Shown one piece after another: positions 1-7,548 of a stretch of 64,000 nucleotides of DNA. Made by a program: the position numbers and the translations under genes. Numbering within the stretch: position 1 is the first letter of the stretch; each line of letters begins with the position of its first letter. Under the pieces are notes generated by a model, which did no database searches, was not told the origin of the DNA, and saw nothing but the letters and a program-made list of their open reading frames with translations. This DNA comes from Prevotella sp. GTDB taxonomy: Bacteria > Bacteroidota > Bacteroidia > Bacteroidales > Bacteroidaceae. The stretch is taken from positions 1 to 64,000 of the forward strand of contig JAFZSL010000056.1 of NCBI GenBank assembly GCA_017619375.1. Direction: 5' to 3'.

Positions 1-310
1 AAAGGGAAGTTAAAAGGTAGTTAAAAGGAAGTTAAAGGGACATTAGTCCGCTTCGTAACCATTTTGGGGTATTATTTTCCCTATCTGAATAACTTAAACC
101 CTATTGTTTTCCTTAGACATCCCCACTTGCGAAAGTTGAGTTACTTAAAAATATCAAAAAAAGAGAGACGAAATGACAGAAATCCCCATAAAAGGGGTAT
201 CTTTGCAAAAGGAAAGGCCCATTTTCCGCCACCTTATATTATTATACATAATGATTTGGCATGGAATTTGAAGCGAGGCCTTATGTAACAACAACCAAAA
301 CGAAACGAAA
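1..310. other. Intergenic region with dispersed repeat
   Basis: No gene is visible here. Positions 1-40 contain short direct repeats of the type AGTTAAAAGG. Further on is the 19-mer ACTTGCGAAAGTTGAGTTA (125-143), which recurs exactly at 27906-27924 and in altered form at 58450-58468. A -7 box (TATCTTTG, 198-205) lies before the first gene. The order GTTAAAGGGACA ... ACTTGCGAAAGTTGAGTTA is the same at 27.7-27.9 kb, so this is a dispersed intergenic repeat. Confidence 0.6.
198..205 (+). promoter_or_regulatory. Bacteroidetes -7 box (TATCTTTG)
   Basis: It matches TAnnTTTG and lies about 105 bp before the Bax-inhibitor-like gene. No TTTG -33 box is present at the expected 19-21 bp spacing, so support is partial. 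Confidence 0.5.
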
Positions 311-1051
311 ATGAACGAAAAAGATTTCGCCTCAATGTTAAGGCAACAAGAATCAAGCATCGATGTCCAGGGTCGCAATAGGACCATAACAGGAATGGCT
401 TTCGGCACCCTGATGCGCAAGGTGTATACATGGATGACCCTCGCGCTGGCCATCACCGCCGGTGCCGCCTATTATGTCGCTAAAAGCGGTTTGGTCTACT
501 CGCTCTTCAACAGTGGCTTGATATGGGGACTCATCATCGCCGAACTTGTGCTTGTCATTGCACTCTCAGCCGCCATCAGAAAACTGTCGTTGACCGTGGC
601 CACCATCATGTTCGTCATCTATTCCCTGATCAACGGCGTCACGTTGTCGTCCATCTTCATGGCATATGAGATAAAGACCATCGGCACCGTATTCCTCATC
701 ACGGCAGCCACCTTCGGCGCCATGGCCGTGTTAGGCTACACCACGAAGAAAGACCTTTCGGGGATGGGCAGATTCATGCTCATAGCCCTCATCGGCGTCA
801 TCATCGCCACGCTGGTCAACATCTTCTTACTCAAGAGTGCAGGCTTCGACCTGCTATTGAGCTACGCCGGCGTCCTCATCTTCGCCGGTCTCACCGCCTA
901 CGACACGCAGAAAATCAAGGAGATGTGCAACAGTTTCGAGTATGCCGACGCCAGCGCACAGAAACTCGCCTTGCTCGGAGCCCTCTCCCTGTATCTCGAC
1001 TTCATCAACCTCTTCATCTATCTGCTCCGCATATTCGGAAGGAGGAATTGA
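311..1051 (+). CDS. Bax inhibitor-1/YccA family membrane protein
   Basis: 246 residues. A short polar N-terminus (about 45 residues) is followed by about seven hydrophobic segments, the layout of the BI-1/YccA (UPF0005, TMBIM) family. The family signature is visible near the C-terminus: YAGVLIFAGLTAYDTQKIKE, then a final helix with an acidic residue (LYLDFINLFIYLLRIFG). Bacterial members are inner-membrane proteins; some are linked to FtsH or act as pH-sensitive calcium channels, but the role here is unknown. The start follows a purine-rich stretch (AACGAAACGAAA). The gene stands alone between the left repeat and argR, with a terminator-like hairpin directly after it. Confidence 0.9.
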   Translation: MNEKDFASMLRQQESSIDVQGRNRTITGMAFGTLMRKVYTWMTLALAITAGAAYYVAKSGLVYSLFNSGLIWGLIIAELVLVIALSAAIRKLSLTVATIMFVIYSLINGVTLSSIFMAYEIKTIGTVFLITAATFGAMAVLGYTTKKDLSGMGRFMLIALIGVIIATLVNIFLLKSAGFDLLLSYAGVLIFAGLTAYDTQKIKEMCNSFEYADASAQKLALLGALSLYLDFINLFIYLLRIFGRRN

Positions 1052-1069
1052 CATCCACACCCACCATAC

Positions 1070-1096
1070 AAGGGGAGGCTTTACCGCCTCCCCTTT
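1070..1096 (+). terminator. Hairpin terminator after the BI-1 gene
   Basis: AAGGGGAGGC (1070-1079) and GCCTCCCCTT (1086-1095) form a perfect 10-bp stem with a 6-nt loop. The T-run after it is short. Confidence 0.7.
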
Positions 1097-1249
1097 GTCG
1101 TATCGCCATGAAACCCATCCAAGGCTGCCAGGGCATGGCATCGGCCTTGGATACAGAAAACCAGGGAACCTATCCGACAACATTTTTTGCCAGGCATGCG
1201 GACAATCGCCATCTTTTTGACAAAATTGCAACAATATTCGCAAAAATGT

Positions 1250-1280
1250 TTTGTTGTTTGCATAAAAACCAATAATTTTG
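1250..1280 (+). promoter_or_regulatory. argR promoter (-33/-7)
   Basis: The -33 TTTG is at 1250-1253 and the -7 TAATTTTG at 1273-1280, with a spacer of 19 bp, a very good fit to the Bacteroidetes primary promoter. The predicted transcription start is about 1286, giving a leader of only about 20 nt. Confidence 0.8.
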
Positions 1281-1290
1281 CAGCGCAAAA

Positions 1291-1304
1291 AGAATAATTA
1301 TACA
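1291..1304 (+). promoter_or_regulatory. Candidate ARG box (ArgR operator)
   Basis: AGAATAATTATACA fits the ArgR/AhrC half-site pattern TGAAT-wwww-ATTCA in 8 of 10 core positions with exact spacing. It covers the predicted transcription start and ends 3 nt before the argR ATG, which suits autorepression. The consensus used is the enterobacterial/Bacillus one, so the match is suggestive rather than proven for this clade. Confidence 0.55.
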
Positions 1305-1307
1305 TCA

Positions 1308-1784
1308 ATGAAGGTAAAAAACAGCAGGATGGAAGCGCTGAAGATGCTCATTTCCAGTATGGAACTGGGCAGTCAGGAAGAAGTGCTACAAGCATTGGAG
1401 AAAGAAGGCTTCAAGTTGACACAAGCCACTCTCAGTCGCGACCTGAAACAATTGAAGGTGGCCAAAGCCGCCAGTATGAACGGCAAATACGTCTATGTGC
1501 TGCCCAACGACACGATGTACAAGCGTGTGACCACCCCCCGGATGGCCACTGAAATGCTGCAGACCTCCGGTTTCATCTCCATCAGTTTCTCCGGCAACAT
1601 GGGCGTCATCAAGACCCGTCCCGGCTATGCCAGCAGCATCGCCTACAACATAGACAACAGCAACCCACCCAGCATCATAGGGACGATAGCCGGCGACGAC
1701 ACCATCTTCATCGTCATCAAGGAAGGCATATCGAAAGAGTATGTCCTCGACGACCTCACCCCCATCCTGGGACATATCAAATAG
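1308..1784 (+). CDS. argR: Arginine repressor ArgR
   Basis: 158 residues, the usual size for ArgR/AhrC. The N-terminal winged helix-turn-helix is at about residues 8-70, with the recognition-helix motif FKLTQATLSRDLKQL. The C-terminal arginine-binding, hexamer-forming domain covers about 85-155, ending in GTIAGDDTIFIVIKEG and a short tail. An in-frame TTG 30 nt upstream is rejected because it lies inside the -7 box and because ATG 1308 gives the family N-terminus. It is first in the arginine run; a candidate operator overlaps its own transcription start. It is expected to sense arginine and repress the downstream biosynthetic genes. Confidence 0.93.
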   Translation: MKVKNSRMEALKMLISSMELGSQEEVLQALEKEGFKLTQATLSRDLKQLKVAKAASMNGKYVYVLPNDTMYKRVTTPRMATEMLQTSGFISISFSGNMGVIKTRPGYASSIAYNIDNSNPPSIIGTIAGDDTIFIVIKEGISKEYVLDDLTPILGHIK

Positions 1785-1822
1785 GGTAACATTACAAAAA
1801 CAAAACAGACACACAACAAAAA

Positions 1823-2413
1823 ATGGAAGATATCGTCGTATTGGTGGCAGACAGTTCGCATGAGAAATATGTCGACACCATACTGGAAACCATCGCCGAG
1901 GCTGCCAAGGTGCGCGGCACCGGCATCGCCAAACGAACACACGACTACCTCGTGACCAAGATCAGGGAAGCCAAGGCCGTCATCGCCCTCGACGGCGACA
2001 CCTTCGCCGGGTTCAGTTACATCGAGACATGGGGCAACAAGCACTACGTCACCACCTCGGGACTCATCGTCCATCCCGACTACCGAGGCAGAGGGGTGGC
2101 TCGCCGCATCAAGGAGATGACCTTCTCGCTCGCCCGTACGCGCTGGCCCCACGCGAAAATCTTCAGCCTCACCAGCGGGGCGGCCGTCATGGCCATGAAC
2201 ACCCAATTAGGCTACCAGCCTGTAACCTTCGACGACCTCACCGACGACGAGGCCTTCTGGCGCGGCTGCGAAGGCTGTGTCAACGTAGACATCCTCAAGC
2301 GCACCGGACGCAAATACTGCATCTGCACCGCCATGCTCTACGACCCCGAAGAGCATCTGCCCGCCAAGATTCCCCAGGAAGTCATCGAGCGCATCAAGGA
2401 ATTGGAACAATAG
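1823..2413 (+). CDS. GNAT acyltransferase, candidate N-acylglutamate synthase
   Basis: 196 residues. The GNAT acyl-CoA binding region is at about residues 83-105: TSGLIVHPDYRGRGVARRIK contains the R-G-R-G-V-A pyrophosphate loop. It lies between argR and argG, 39 nt after argR, in an arginine locus that shows no classical ArgA or ArgJ. Bacteroides species make arginine through N-succinylated intermediates. From memory, a GNAT protein beside argR in B. thetaiotaomicron was assigned by mutant fitness data as the N-succinylglutamate synthase. By position and fold this gene is the likely counterpart, catalysing the first step on glutamate. The acyl donor cannot be read from the sequence. Confidence 0.75.
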   Translation: MEDIVVLVADSSHEKYVDTILETIAEAAKVRGTGIAKRTHDYLVTKIREAKAVIALDGDTFAGFSYIETWGNKHYVTTSGLIVHPDYRGRGVARRIKEMTFSLARTRWPHAKIFSLTSGAAVMAMNTQLGYQPVTFDDLTDDEAFWRGCEGCVNVDILKRTGRKYCICTAMLYDPEEHLPAKIPQEVIERIKELEQ

Positions 2414-2488
2414 TTTGCCGCCCTCCTTACGGCAACCCAAGGCAACCAGCCCTCCCCCTCCACAAGACAACAAAACCACATCAAAAAT

Positions 2489-3688
2489 ATGTCAAAGAAG
2501 AAAATAGTAGTCGCATTTTCCGGCGGTCTCGACACCAGTTACACGGTGATGAGGCTGGCCAACGAAGGAAACGAAGTGTATGCCGCCTGCGCCAACACTG
2601 GCGGCTTCAGTCCCGAACAGTTGAAAAAGAACGAAGAGAACGCCTACCGCTTAGGCGCCAAGGAGTATGTCACACTCGACGTGACACAGGAGTATTATGA
2701 GAAGTCGCTCAAATACATGATTTACGGCAACGTGCTGCGCAACAACTGCTACCCCATCTCCGTGTCGTCGGAGCGCATCTTCCAGGCCATCGCCATCGCG
2801 CGCTATGCCCGAGAGATTGGAGCGGACGCCATCGCACACGGCTCCACCGGCGCAGGCAACGACCAGATACGTTTCGACATGACCTTCCTCGTCATGGCAC
2901 CCGGTGTGGAAATCATCACCCTCACACGCGACCAGGCACTCACGCGACAAGAAGAGGTGGACTACCTCAACGCCCATGGGTTCTTTGCCGACTTCACCCG
3001 CCTGAAATACTCCTACAACGTAGGCATCTGGGGCACCAGCATCTGCGGAGGCGAAATCCTCGACTCCACCCAGGGCCTGCCCGAAGAAGCCTATCTCAAG
3101 CATGTCACAAGGGAGGATGAGAGTGAGTTGCGCATCACCTTCGAGAAGGGGGAGATTGTCGCTGTCGACGGAGAAACGTTCACCGACAAAATCGCCGCCA
3201 TCCAGAAGATCGAGGAGCGAGGAGCCGCCTACGGCATCGGTCGCGACTGCAACGTCGGCGACACCATCATCGGCATCAAAGGGCGCGTGGGCTTCGAGGC
3301 CGCCGCACCCAAACTCATCATCGAGGCCCATCGTCTGCTGGAGAAATACACCCTGAGCAAATGGCAGCAGTATTGGAAGGACCAAGTGGCCAACTGGTAT
3401 GGCATGTTCCTCCATGAAAGCCAGTACCTGGAGCCCGTGATGCCCGACATCGAGGCCATGCTCGACAGTTCACAGCGCAACGTCAACGGCACCGTCATCC
3501 TCCGCCTCAGGCCATTAGGTTTCGAGACCGTAGGCGTAGACTCACCCGACGACCTGCTCAAGTCGAAACTCGGCGAATACGGAGAGATGCAGCGCGGCTG
3601 GACCGCCGACGAGGCCAAAGGCTTCATCAAGGTGCTCAGCACCCCGCTCCGCGTCTATTACGGCATACACCCCGAAGAAAAAAGATAA
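2489..3688 (+). CDS. argG: Argininosuccinate synthase
   Basis: 399 residues, normal length for ArgG. The ATP-pyrophosphatase P-loop is at residues 10-16 (SGGLDTS). Conserved later blocks include AHGSTGAGNDQIRF (ATP/citrulline/aspartate region) and GRDCNVGDTIIGIKGR. It joins citrulline and aspartate, using ATP, to give argininosuccinate in the cytoplasm. The start follows an A-rich leader. The next gene begins 3 nt after its stop, so translation is probably coupled. argH, the next enzyme in the pathway, is not in this window. Confidence 0.97.
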   Translation: MSKKKIVVAFSGGLDTSYTVMRLANEGNEVYAACANTGGFSPEQLKKNEENAYRLGAKEYVTLDVTQEYYEKSLKYMIYGNVLRNNCYPISVSSERIFQAIAIARYAREIGADAIAHGSTGAGNDQIRFDMTFLVMAPGVEIITLTRDQALTRQEEVDYLNAHGFFADFTRLKYSYNVGIWGTSICGGEILDSTQGLPEEAYLKHVTREDESELRITFEKGEIVAVDGETFTDKIAAIQKIEERGAAYGIGRDCNVGDTIIGIKGRVGFEAAAPKLIIEAHRLLEKYTLSKWQQYWKDQVANWYGMFLHESQYLEPVMPDIEAMLDSSQRNVNGTVILRLRPLGFETVGVDSPDDLLKSKLGEYGEMQRGWTADEAKGFIKVLSTPLRVYYGIHPEEKR

Positions 3689-3691
3689 GCC

Positions 3692-3886
3692 ATGGAACAA
3701 AAACGATTCTACTTGTCCACTACCGACAAGAAACTGGGAGGCGTCTGCGGAGGCATCGCAGCGTATTTCAACATCGACTCCCTTCTGGTGAGAATAGGAT
3801 TCTTGTTGCTGTTATTCGGCTACGGCTGCGGCCTGTTGCTCTACATCCTGCTATGGCTGCTGGCACCCAAAGACAACAGCATATGA
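3692..3886 (+). CDS. PspC-domain small membrane protein
   Basis: 64 residues, a single PspC domain. The family motif is visible as KLGGVCGGIAAYFNIDSLLVRI, followed by one hydrophobic helix rich in Leu and Gly (FLLLLFGYGCGLLLYILLWLLAP). PspC proteins are membrane proteins of the phage-shock/envelope-stress response, but stand-alone short versions are of unknown role. The gene is wedged between argG and argC: 3 nt after argG and a 4-nt stop/start overlap (ATGA) with argC. That makes co-translation near certain and is an odd place for an envelope protein. Confidence 0.88.
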   Translation: MEQKRFYLSTTDKKLGGVCGGIAAYFNIDSLLVRIGFLLLLFGYGCGLLLYILLWLLAPKDNSI

Positions 3887-4851
3887 CAAGGATAGGAATA
3901 CTTGGAGCCGCCGGCTTCACCGGAGGCGAATTGATCAGAGTCCTGCTCAACCATCCTGATGCGGAAATCGTCTTCGCCAACAGCGAGAGCAATGCCGGGA
4001 ACCCCCTCTCCGACGTACACGAGGGACTCGTCGGCGACACCGACATGAGGTTCACCGACGCCATGCCCTTCGACGAGGTGGACGTCATCTTCCTCTGCTT
4101 CGGACACGGCAAGAGCGAGGCCTTCCTCAAAGAGCACCCCGTGCCCGAGGACGTGGCCATCATCGACCTTGCCCAGGACTTCCGCCTCGCCGCCCCCGGC
4201 AACGACTTCATCTACGGCCTGCCCGAACTCAACCGCGAGCGCATCGCCCAGGCACGGCACATCGCCAACCCCGGCTGTTTCGCCACCTGCATACAACTGG
4301 GCCTGCTGCCAGCAGCACGCATGGGCATCCTCAGCGGCGACATCGCCGTCAACGCCATCACCGGAAGCACCGGAGCCGGCCAGAAGCCCACCGCCACCAC
4401 CCACTTCTCCTGGCGCAACAACAACATCAGCATCTACAAGCCCTTCCAGCACCAGCATGTGCCGGAAATCAGGCAGAGCCTGTTGCAGGAGCAGGGTCAT
4501 CTCGAAGCCAGCATCGACTTCATCCCCTACCGTGGCGATTTCGCACGAGGCATCTTCGCCACCGAGGTGGTGAAGACCGGCGCCGACATCAACGACGTGG
4601 TGGAAGCCTACAAGGCCTACTATGCCGACGCCCCCTTCACCCATTACGTGGACAAGCCCATCGACCTGAAACAGGTGGTGAACACCAACAAAGCCCTCGT
4701 GCACTGCGAGAAATACGGCGACAAACTCCTCATCACCTCCTGCATCGACAACCTGCTCAAGGGAGCCGTGGGACAAGCCGTGCAGAACATGAACATCATG
4801 CGCGGCATCGACGAGACGGCAGGCCTGCGCCTCAAGCCCTCCGCCTTCTGA
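3883..4851 (+). CDS. argC: N-acetyl/N-succinyl-gamma-glutamyl-phosphate reductase
   Basis: 322 residues. The N-terminal Rossmann motif is IGILGAAGFTGGEL (residues 3-16). The catalytic cysteine sits in the family signature ANPGCFATCIQLGL. It reduces N-acyl-glutamyl phosphate to the semialdehyde with NADPH. The start at 3883 overlaps the pspC stop by 4 nt; an upstream in-frame ATG (3853) is rejected because it would overlap pspC deeply and add a non-family tail. Given the succinyl-type transcarbamylase in this locus, the substrate is probably the N-succinyl form. Confidence 0.95.
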   Translation: MTRIGILGAAGFTGGELIRVLLNHPDAEIVFANSESNAGNPLSDVHEGLVGDTDMRFTDAMPFDEVDVIFLCFGHGKSEAFLKEHPVPEDVAIIDLAQDFRLAAPGNDFIYGLPELNRERIAQARHIANPGCFATCIQLGLLPAARMGILSGDIAVNAITGSTGAGQKPTATTHFSWRNNNISIYKPFQHQHVPEIRQSLLQEQGHLEASIDFIPYRGDFARGIFATEVVKTGADINDVVEAYKAYYADAPFTHYVDKPIDLKQVVNTNKALVHCEKYGDKLLITSCIDNLLKGAVGQAVQNMNIMRGIDETAGLRLKPSAF

Positions 4852-4894
4852 AACCACGCCGAAAGCCATCAAACACCAGACCTCAGAAGAAACA

Positions 4895-6028
4895 ATGAAA
4901 ACATACGACGTCTACCCCCTCTTGAATGTCAACATCGTGCGCGGCAAGGGATGCACGGTGTGGGACGAGAAAGGCACCCCATACCTCGACTTCTATGGCG
5001 GACATGCCGTCATCAGCGTAGGACACGGCCATCCCGATTACGTGAAGGCCATACATCAGCAACTTGCCAACCTCGGTTTCTACTCCAACTCCGTCATCAA
5101 CACCCTGCAACAGGAACTGGCCGAACGTCTCGGCAAGGCCAGTGACTACGACGACTACCAACTGTTCCTGGTGAACAGCGGCGCGGAAGCCAACGAGAAC
5201 GCGCTGAAACTCGCCTCGTTCCACAACGGGCGCACAAGGGTCCTCGCAGCACAAAAAGCCTTCCACGGGCGCACGTCACTCGCTGTGGAAGTCACCGACA
5301 ACCCCAAGATCATCGCACCCATCAACGCCAACGGACATGTCACCTACCTCCCCCTCAACGACATCGAGGCATGGGAGGCCGAATTGTCCAAAGGCGACGT
5401 CTGCGCCTGCATCCTGGAATGCATCCAAGGCGTCGGAGGCATCCGCATGGCAGAGAAGGACTTCGCCCAGCGACTTGCCAAGGCATGCCGTGACAACGGC
5501 ACGGTGCTCATCTGCGACGAGATACAATGCGGCTACGGACGCAGCGGGAAATTCTTCGCACACCAATGGCTCGACATCAAGCCGGACCTCATCACCGTGG
5601 CTAAAGGCATCGCCAACGGCTTCCCCATGTCAGCCCTCCTCATCTCGCCGCAGTTCACCCCCGTCTACGGACAACTCGGCACCACCTTCGGAGGCAACCA
5701 CCTCGCCTGCGCCGCCGCCATCGCCGTGCTCGACATCATGGAGAAAGAGCAATTGGTGGAGAACGCCAGGCAGACGGGCGACTACCTGATGGAGCGGCTC
5801 CGCGACCTCCAGAAGACACAACCGCACATCACCGACGTGAGGGGACGCGGCCTCATGATCGGCATCGAACTCGACATCCCGCAGAAAGAGGTCCGCAGCA
5901 GAATGGTTTACGAGCAGCACTGCTTCACCGGCTGTTCCGGCACCCATACGCTGAGACTGCTGCCACCGCTCTGCATCACCCGGCAGGACGCCGACCTCTT
6001 CATCACCAAACTCAACAACGCATTATGA
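4895..6028 (+). CDS. argD: N-acetyl/N-succinylornithine aminotransferase
   Basis: 377 residues, class III PLP-dependent aminotransferase. Visible blocks are FLVNSGAEANENALKLA (phosphate-binding region), FHGRT, the cofactor-binding acidic motif LICDEIQCGYGRSGKFF, and the PLP lysine in LITVAKGIANGFPM. It converts N-acyl-glutamate semialdehyde to N-acylornithine with glutamate as amino donor. Its stop overlaps the proC start by 4 nt. Confidence 0.94.
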   Translation: MKTYDVYPLLNVNIVRGKGCTVWDEKGTPYLDFYGGHAVISVGHGHPDYVKAIHQQLANLGFYSNSVINTLQQELAERLGKASDYDDYQLFLVNSGAEANENALKLASFHNGRTRVLAAQKAFHGRTSLAVEVTDNPKIIAPINANGHVTYLPLNDIEAWEAELSKGDVCACILECIQGVGGIRMAEKDFAQRLAKACRDNGTVLICDEIQCGYGRSGKFFAHQWLDIKPDLITVAKGIANGFPMSALLISPQFTPVYGQLGTTFGGNHLACAAAIAVLDIMEKEQLVENARQTGDYLMERLRDLQKTQPHITDVRGRGLMIGIELDIPQKEVRSRMVYEQHCFTGCSGTHTLRLLPPLCITRQDADLFITKLNNAL

Positions 6029-6816
6029 AAACGACCATCATCGGAGTGGGTGCCATGGGAGGCGCCCTCGCAGAGGGCATGCTGAAATGCCCGGACATCA
6101 ACCCGTCGGACATCACCGTCTCCGACCCCAACGAGGCGGCCATCAACCATTTCGTCGACACCGGCGTCGCCCTGACCACCGACAACGTTGTGGCAGTGCA
6201 GGGCGCAGACATCGTATTCGTCGTGGTGAAACCCTGGCTTGTGGAAAAAGTGCTCAGCGGCATCAAGGAAGCTCTTGACCTCAAAGAGCAAATCATCGTG
6301 GTGGTGGCCGCAGGCGTGCCTTCCGAAAGCATCAAGTTATGGCTCGACAAGGAAGACGGTGTCACTCCACGTCTCCTCCTCGCCATCCCCAACACCGCCA
6401 TCGCCGTCAGGGAGTCGATGACCTTCCTCGTTCCCGCCGGTGCATCAGACGAAGACGTCCGGCTCGTGGCATTGCTGTTCGGCCAACTCGGCGAATGCAT
6501 CATCACCGAAGAACGACTGCTCGCGGCAGGCACCACCCTCGCCTCCTGCGGCATCGCCTATGCCATGCGCTACGTGCGCGCCGCCGTGGAAGGCGGTGTG
6601 GAAATCGGTTTCAAGGCCTCCGACGCAGAGCACATCGTGTTGCAGACGGTGAAGGGCGCCGTCTCCCTCCTCCAAGCCACGGGAGAGCACCCGGAAGCCG
6701 CCATCGACAAGGTGACGACCCCGGGAGGCGTCACCATCAAAGGCCTCAACGAGATGGAGCACGCCGGCTTCACATCCGCTGTCATACGCGGCCTCAAAGC
6801 AGGTATCGGAAAATAG
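6025..6816 (+). CDS. proC: Pyrroline-5-carboxylate reductase
   Basis: 263 residues, typical for ProC. The N-terminal NAD(P)-binding motif is IIGVGAMGGALAEGM. The C-terminal dimerisation domain carries the signature VTTPGGVTIKGLNEME (family pattern TsPgGtT..gl..le). It makes the last step to proline. The 4-nt overlap with argD ties proline and arginine synthesis together in one transcript. Confidence 0.95.
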   Translation: MKTTIIGVGAMGGALAEGMLKCPDINPSDITVSDPNEAAINHFVDTGVALTTDNVVAVQGADIVFVVVKPWLVEKVLSGIKEALDLKEQIIVVVAAGVPSESIKLWLDKEDGVTPRLLLAIPNTAIAVRESMTFLVPAGASDEDVRLVALLFGQLGECIITEERLLAAGTTLASCGIAYAMRYVRAAVEGGVEIGFKASDAEHIVLQTVKGAVSLLQATGEHPEAAIDKVTTPGGVTIKGLNEMEHAGFTSAVIRGLKAGIGK

Positions 6817-6897
6817 AGATTTCAGACTTTGGACTTTAGAGACCTTAAGGCCCTTAAGGACCCTGAAGCCCCCAGGACCCACATTACACCTATCAAC

Positions 6898-7452
6898 ATG
6901 GACGAACAACTCAAACAAATAGGCGAACGTCTGCGCGGATTGCGCGACGTGCTCGACATCAAGCCCGAAGACGTGGCCGCCCTCTGCGGCATCACCGTGG
7001 AGCACTATGAACAGATGGAGAAAGGCGAGAGCGAACTCTCCGTCGCCAACCTACAGAAAATCGCCAAGGAATACGGCGTGTCGCTCGACGTCCTCATGTT
7101 TGGCGAAGAGCCGAAGATGAGCAGTTATTTCCTCACCCGCAAAGGCCATGGGATGAACGTGGAGCGCCGCAGCGCCTACAAGTACGAGAGCCTGGCCAGC
7201 GGCTTCAGAGGTCGCAAGGCCGACCCCTTCATCGTCACCGTGGAGCCCAAGCCCATCGACACCCCAAAGGAGATGAACTCCCACAGCGGGCAAGAGTTCA
7301 ACATGGTGCTTGAAGGGACCATGGAACTGACCATCGGCACCAAGGTGCTCACTCTCGACGAAGGCGACTCCGTCTATTTCGACGCCACTCAACCACACGG
7401 CATGCGCACCCTCAACGGGCGCCCTGTGAAATTCCTGGCCATCATCTTCTAA
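6898..7452 (+). CDS. XRE-family regulator with C-terminal cupin domain
   Basis: 184 residues. The helix-turn-helix domain is at about residues 6-62 (IGERLRGLRDVLDIKPEDVA, then GITVEHYEQMEKGE). The cupin_2 domain is at about 105-184, with the metal-type motif HSGQEFNMVLEGTMELTIG and a second block ending QPHGMR. This two-domain layout is that of regulators whose cupin binds a small ligand. The start is ATG 6898; a TTG at 6829 would add a tail encoded by repeated CTTAAGG-like spacer DNA. It lies 97 nt before an acyl-CoA synthetase and likely controls it; the ligand is unknown. Confidence 0.88.
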   Translation: MDEQLKQIGERLRGLRDVLDIKPEDVAALCGITVEHYEQMEKGESELSVANLQKIAKEYGVSLDVLMFGEEPKMSSYFLTRKGHGMNVERRSAYKYESLASGFRGRKADPFIVTVEPKPIDTPKEMNSHSGQEFNMVLEGTMELTIGTKVLTLDEGDSVYFDATQPHGMRTLNGRPVKFLAIIF

Positions 7453-7548
7453 AAAGATAATATAGTTTTTCTATGAGTACTGGATGTCCTAGGAATCCTA
7501 GTGGTACTAGGTATACTAGAAATCATAGGAAAAAGAAAAAGAACAAAA

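Noticed and set aside
3841-4872. Long minus-strand open frame opposite argC (and similar frames opposite argG, the GH9 gene, speA and others)
   Set aside because: These are shadow frames caused by GC-rich codon bias in the real genes; they have odd composition (Val/Gly/His-rich) and no family motifs.
6829-6897. TTG-initiated extension of the XRE-cupin gene
   Set aside because: The extra 23 codons come from a CTTAAGG-type spacer repeat and are absent from the expected domain layout.
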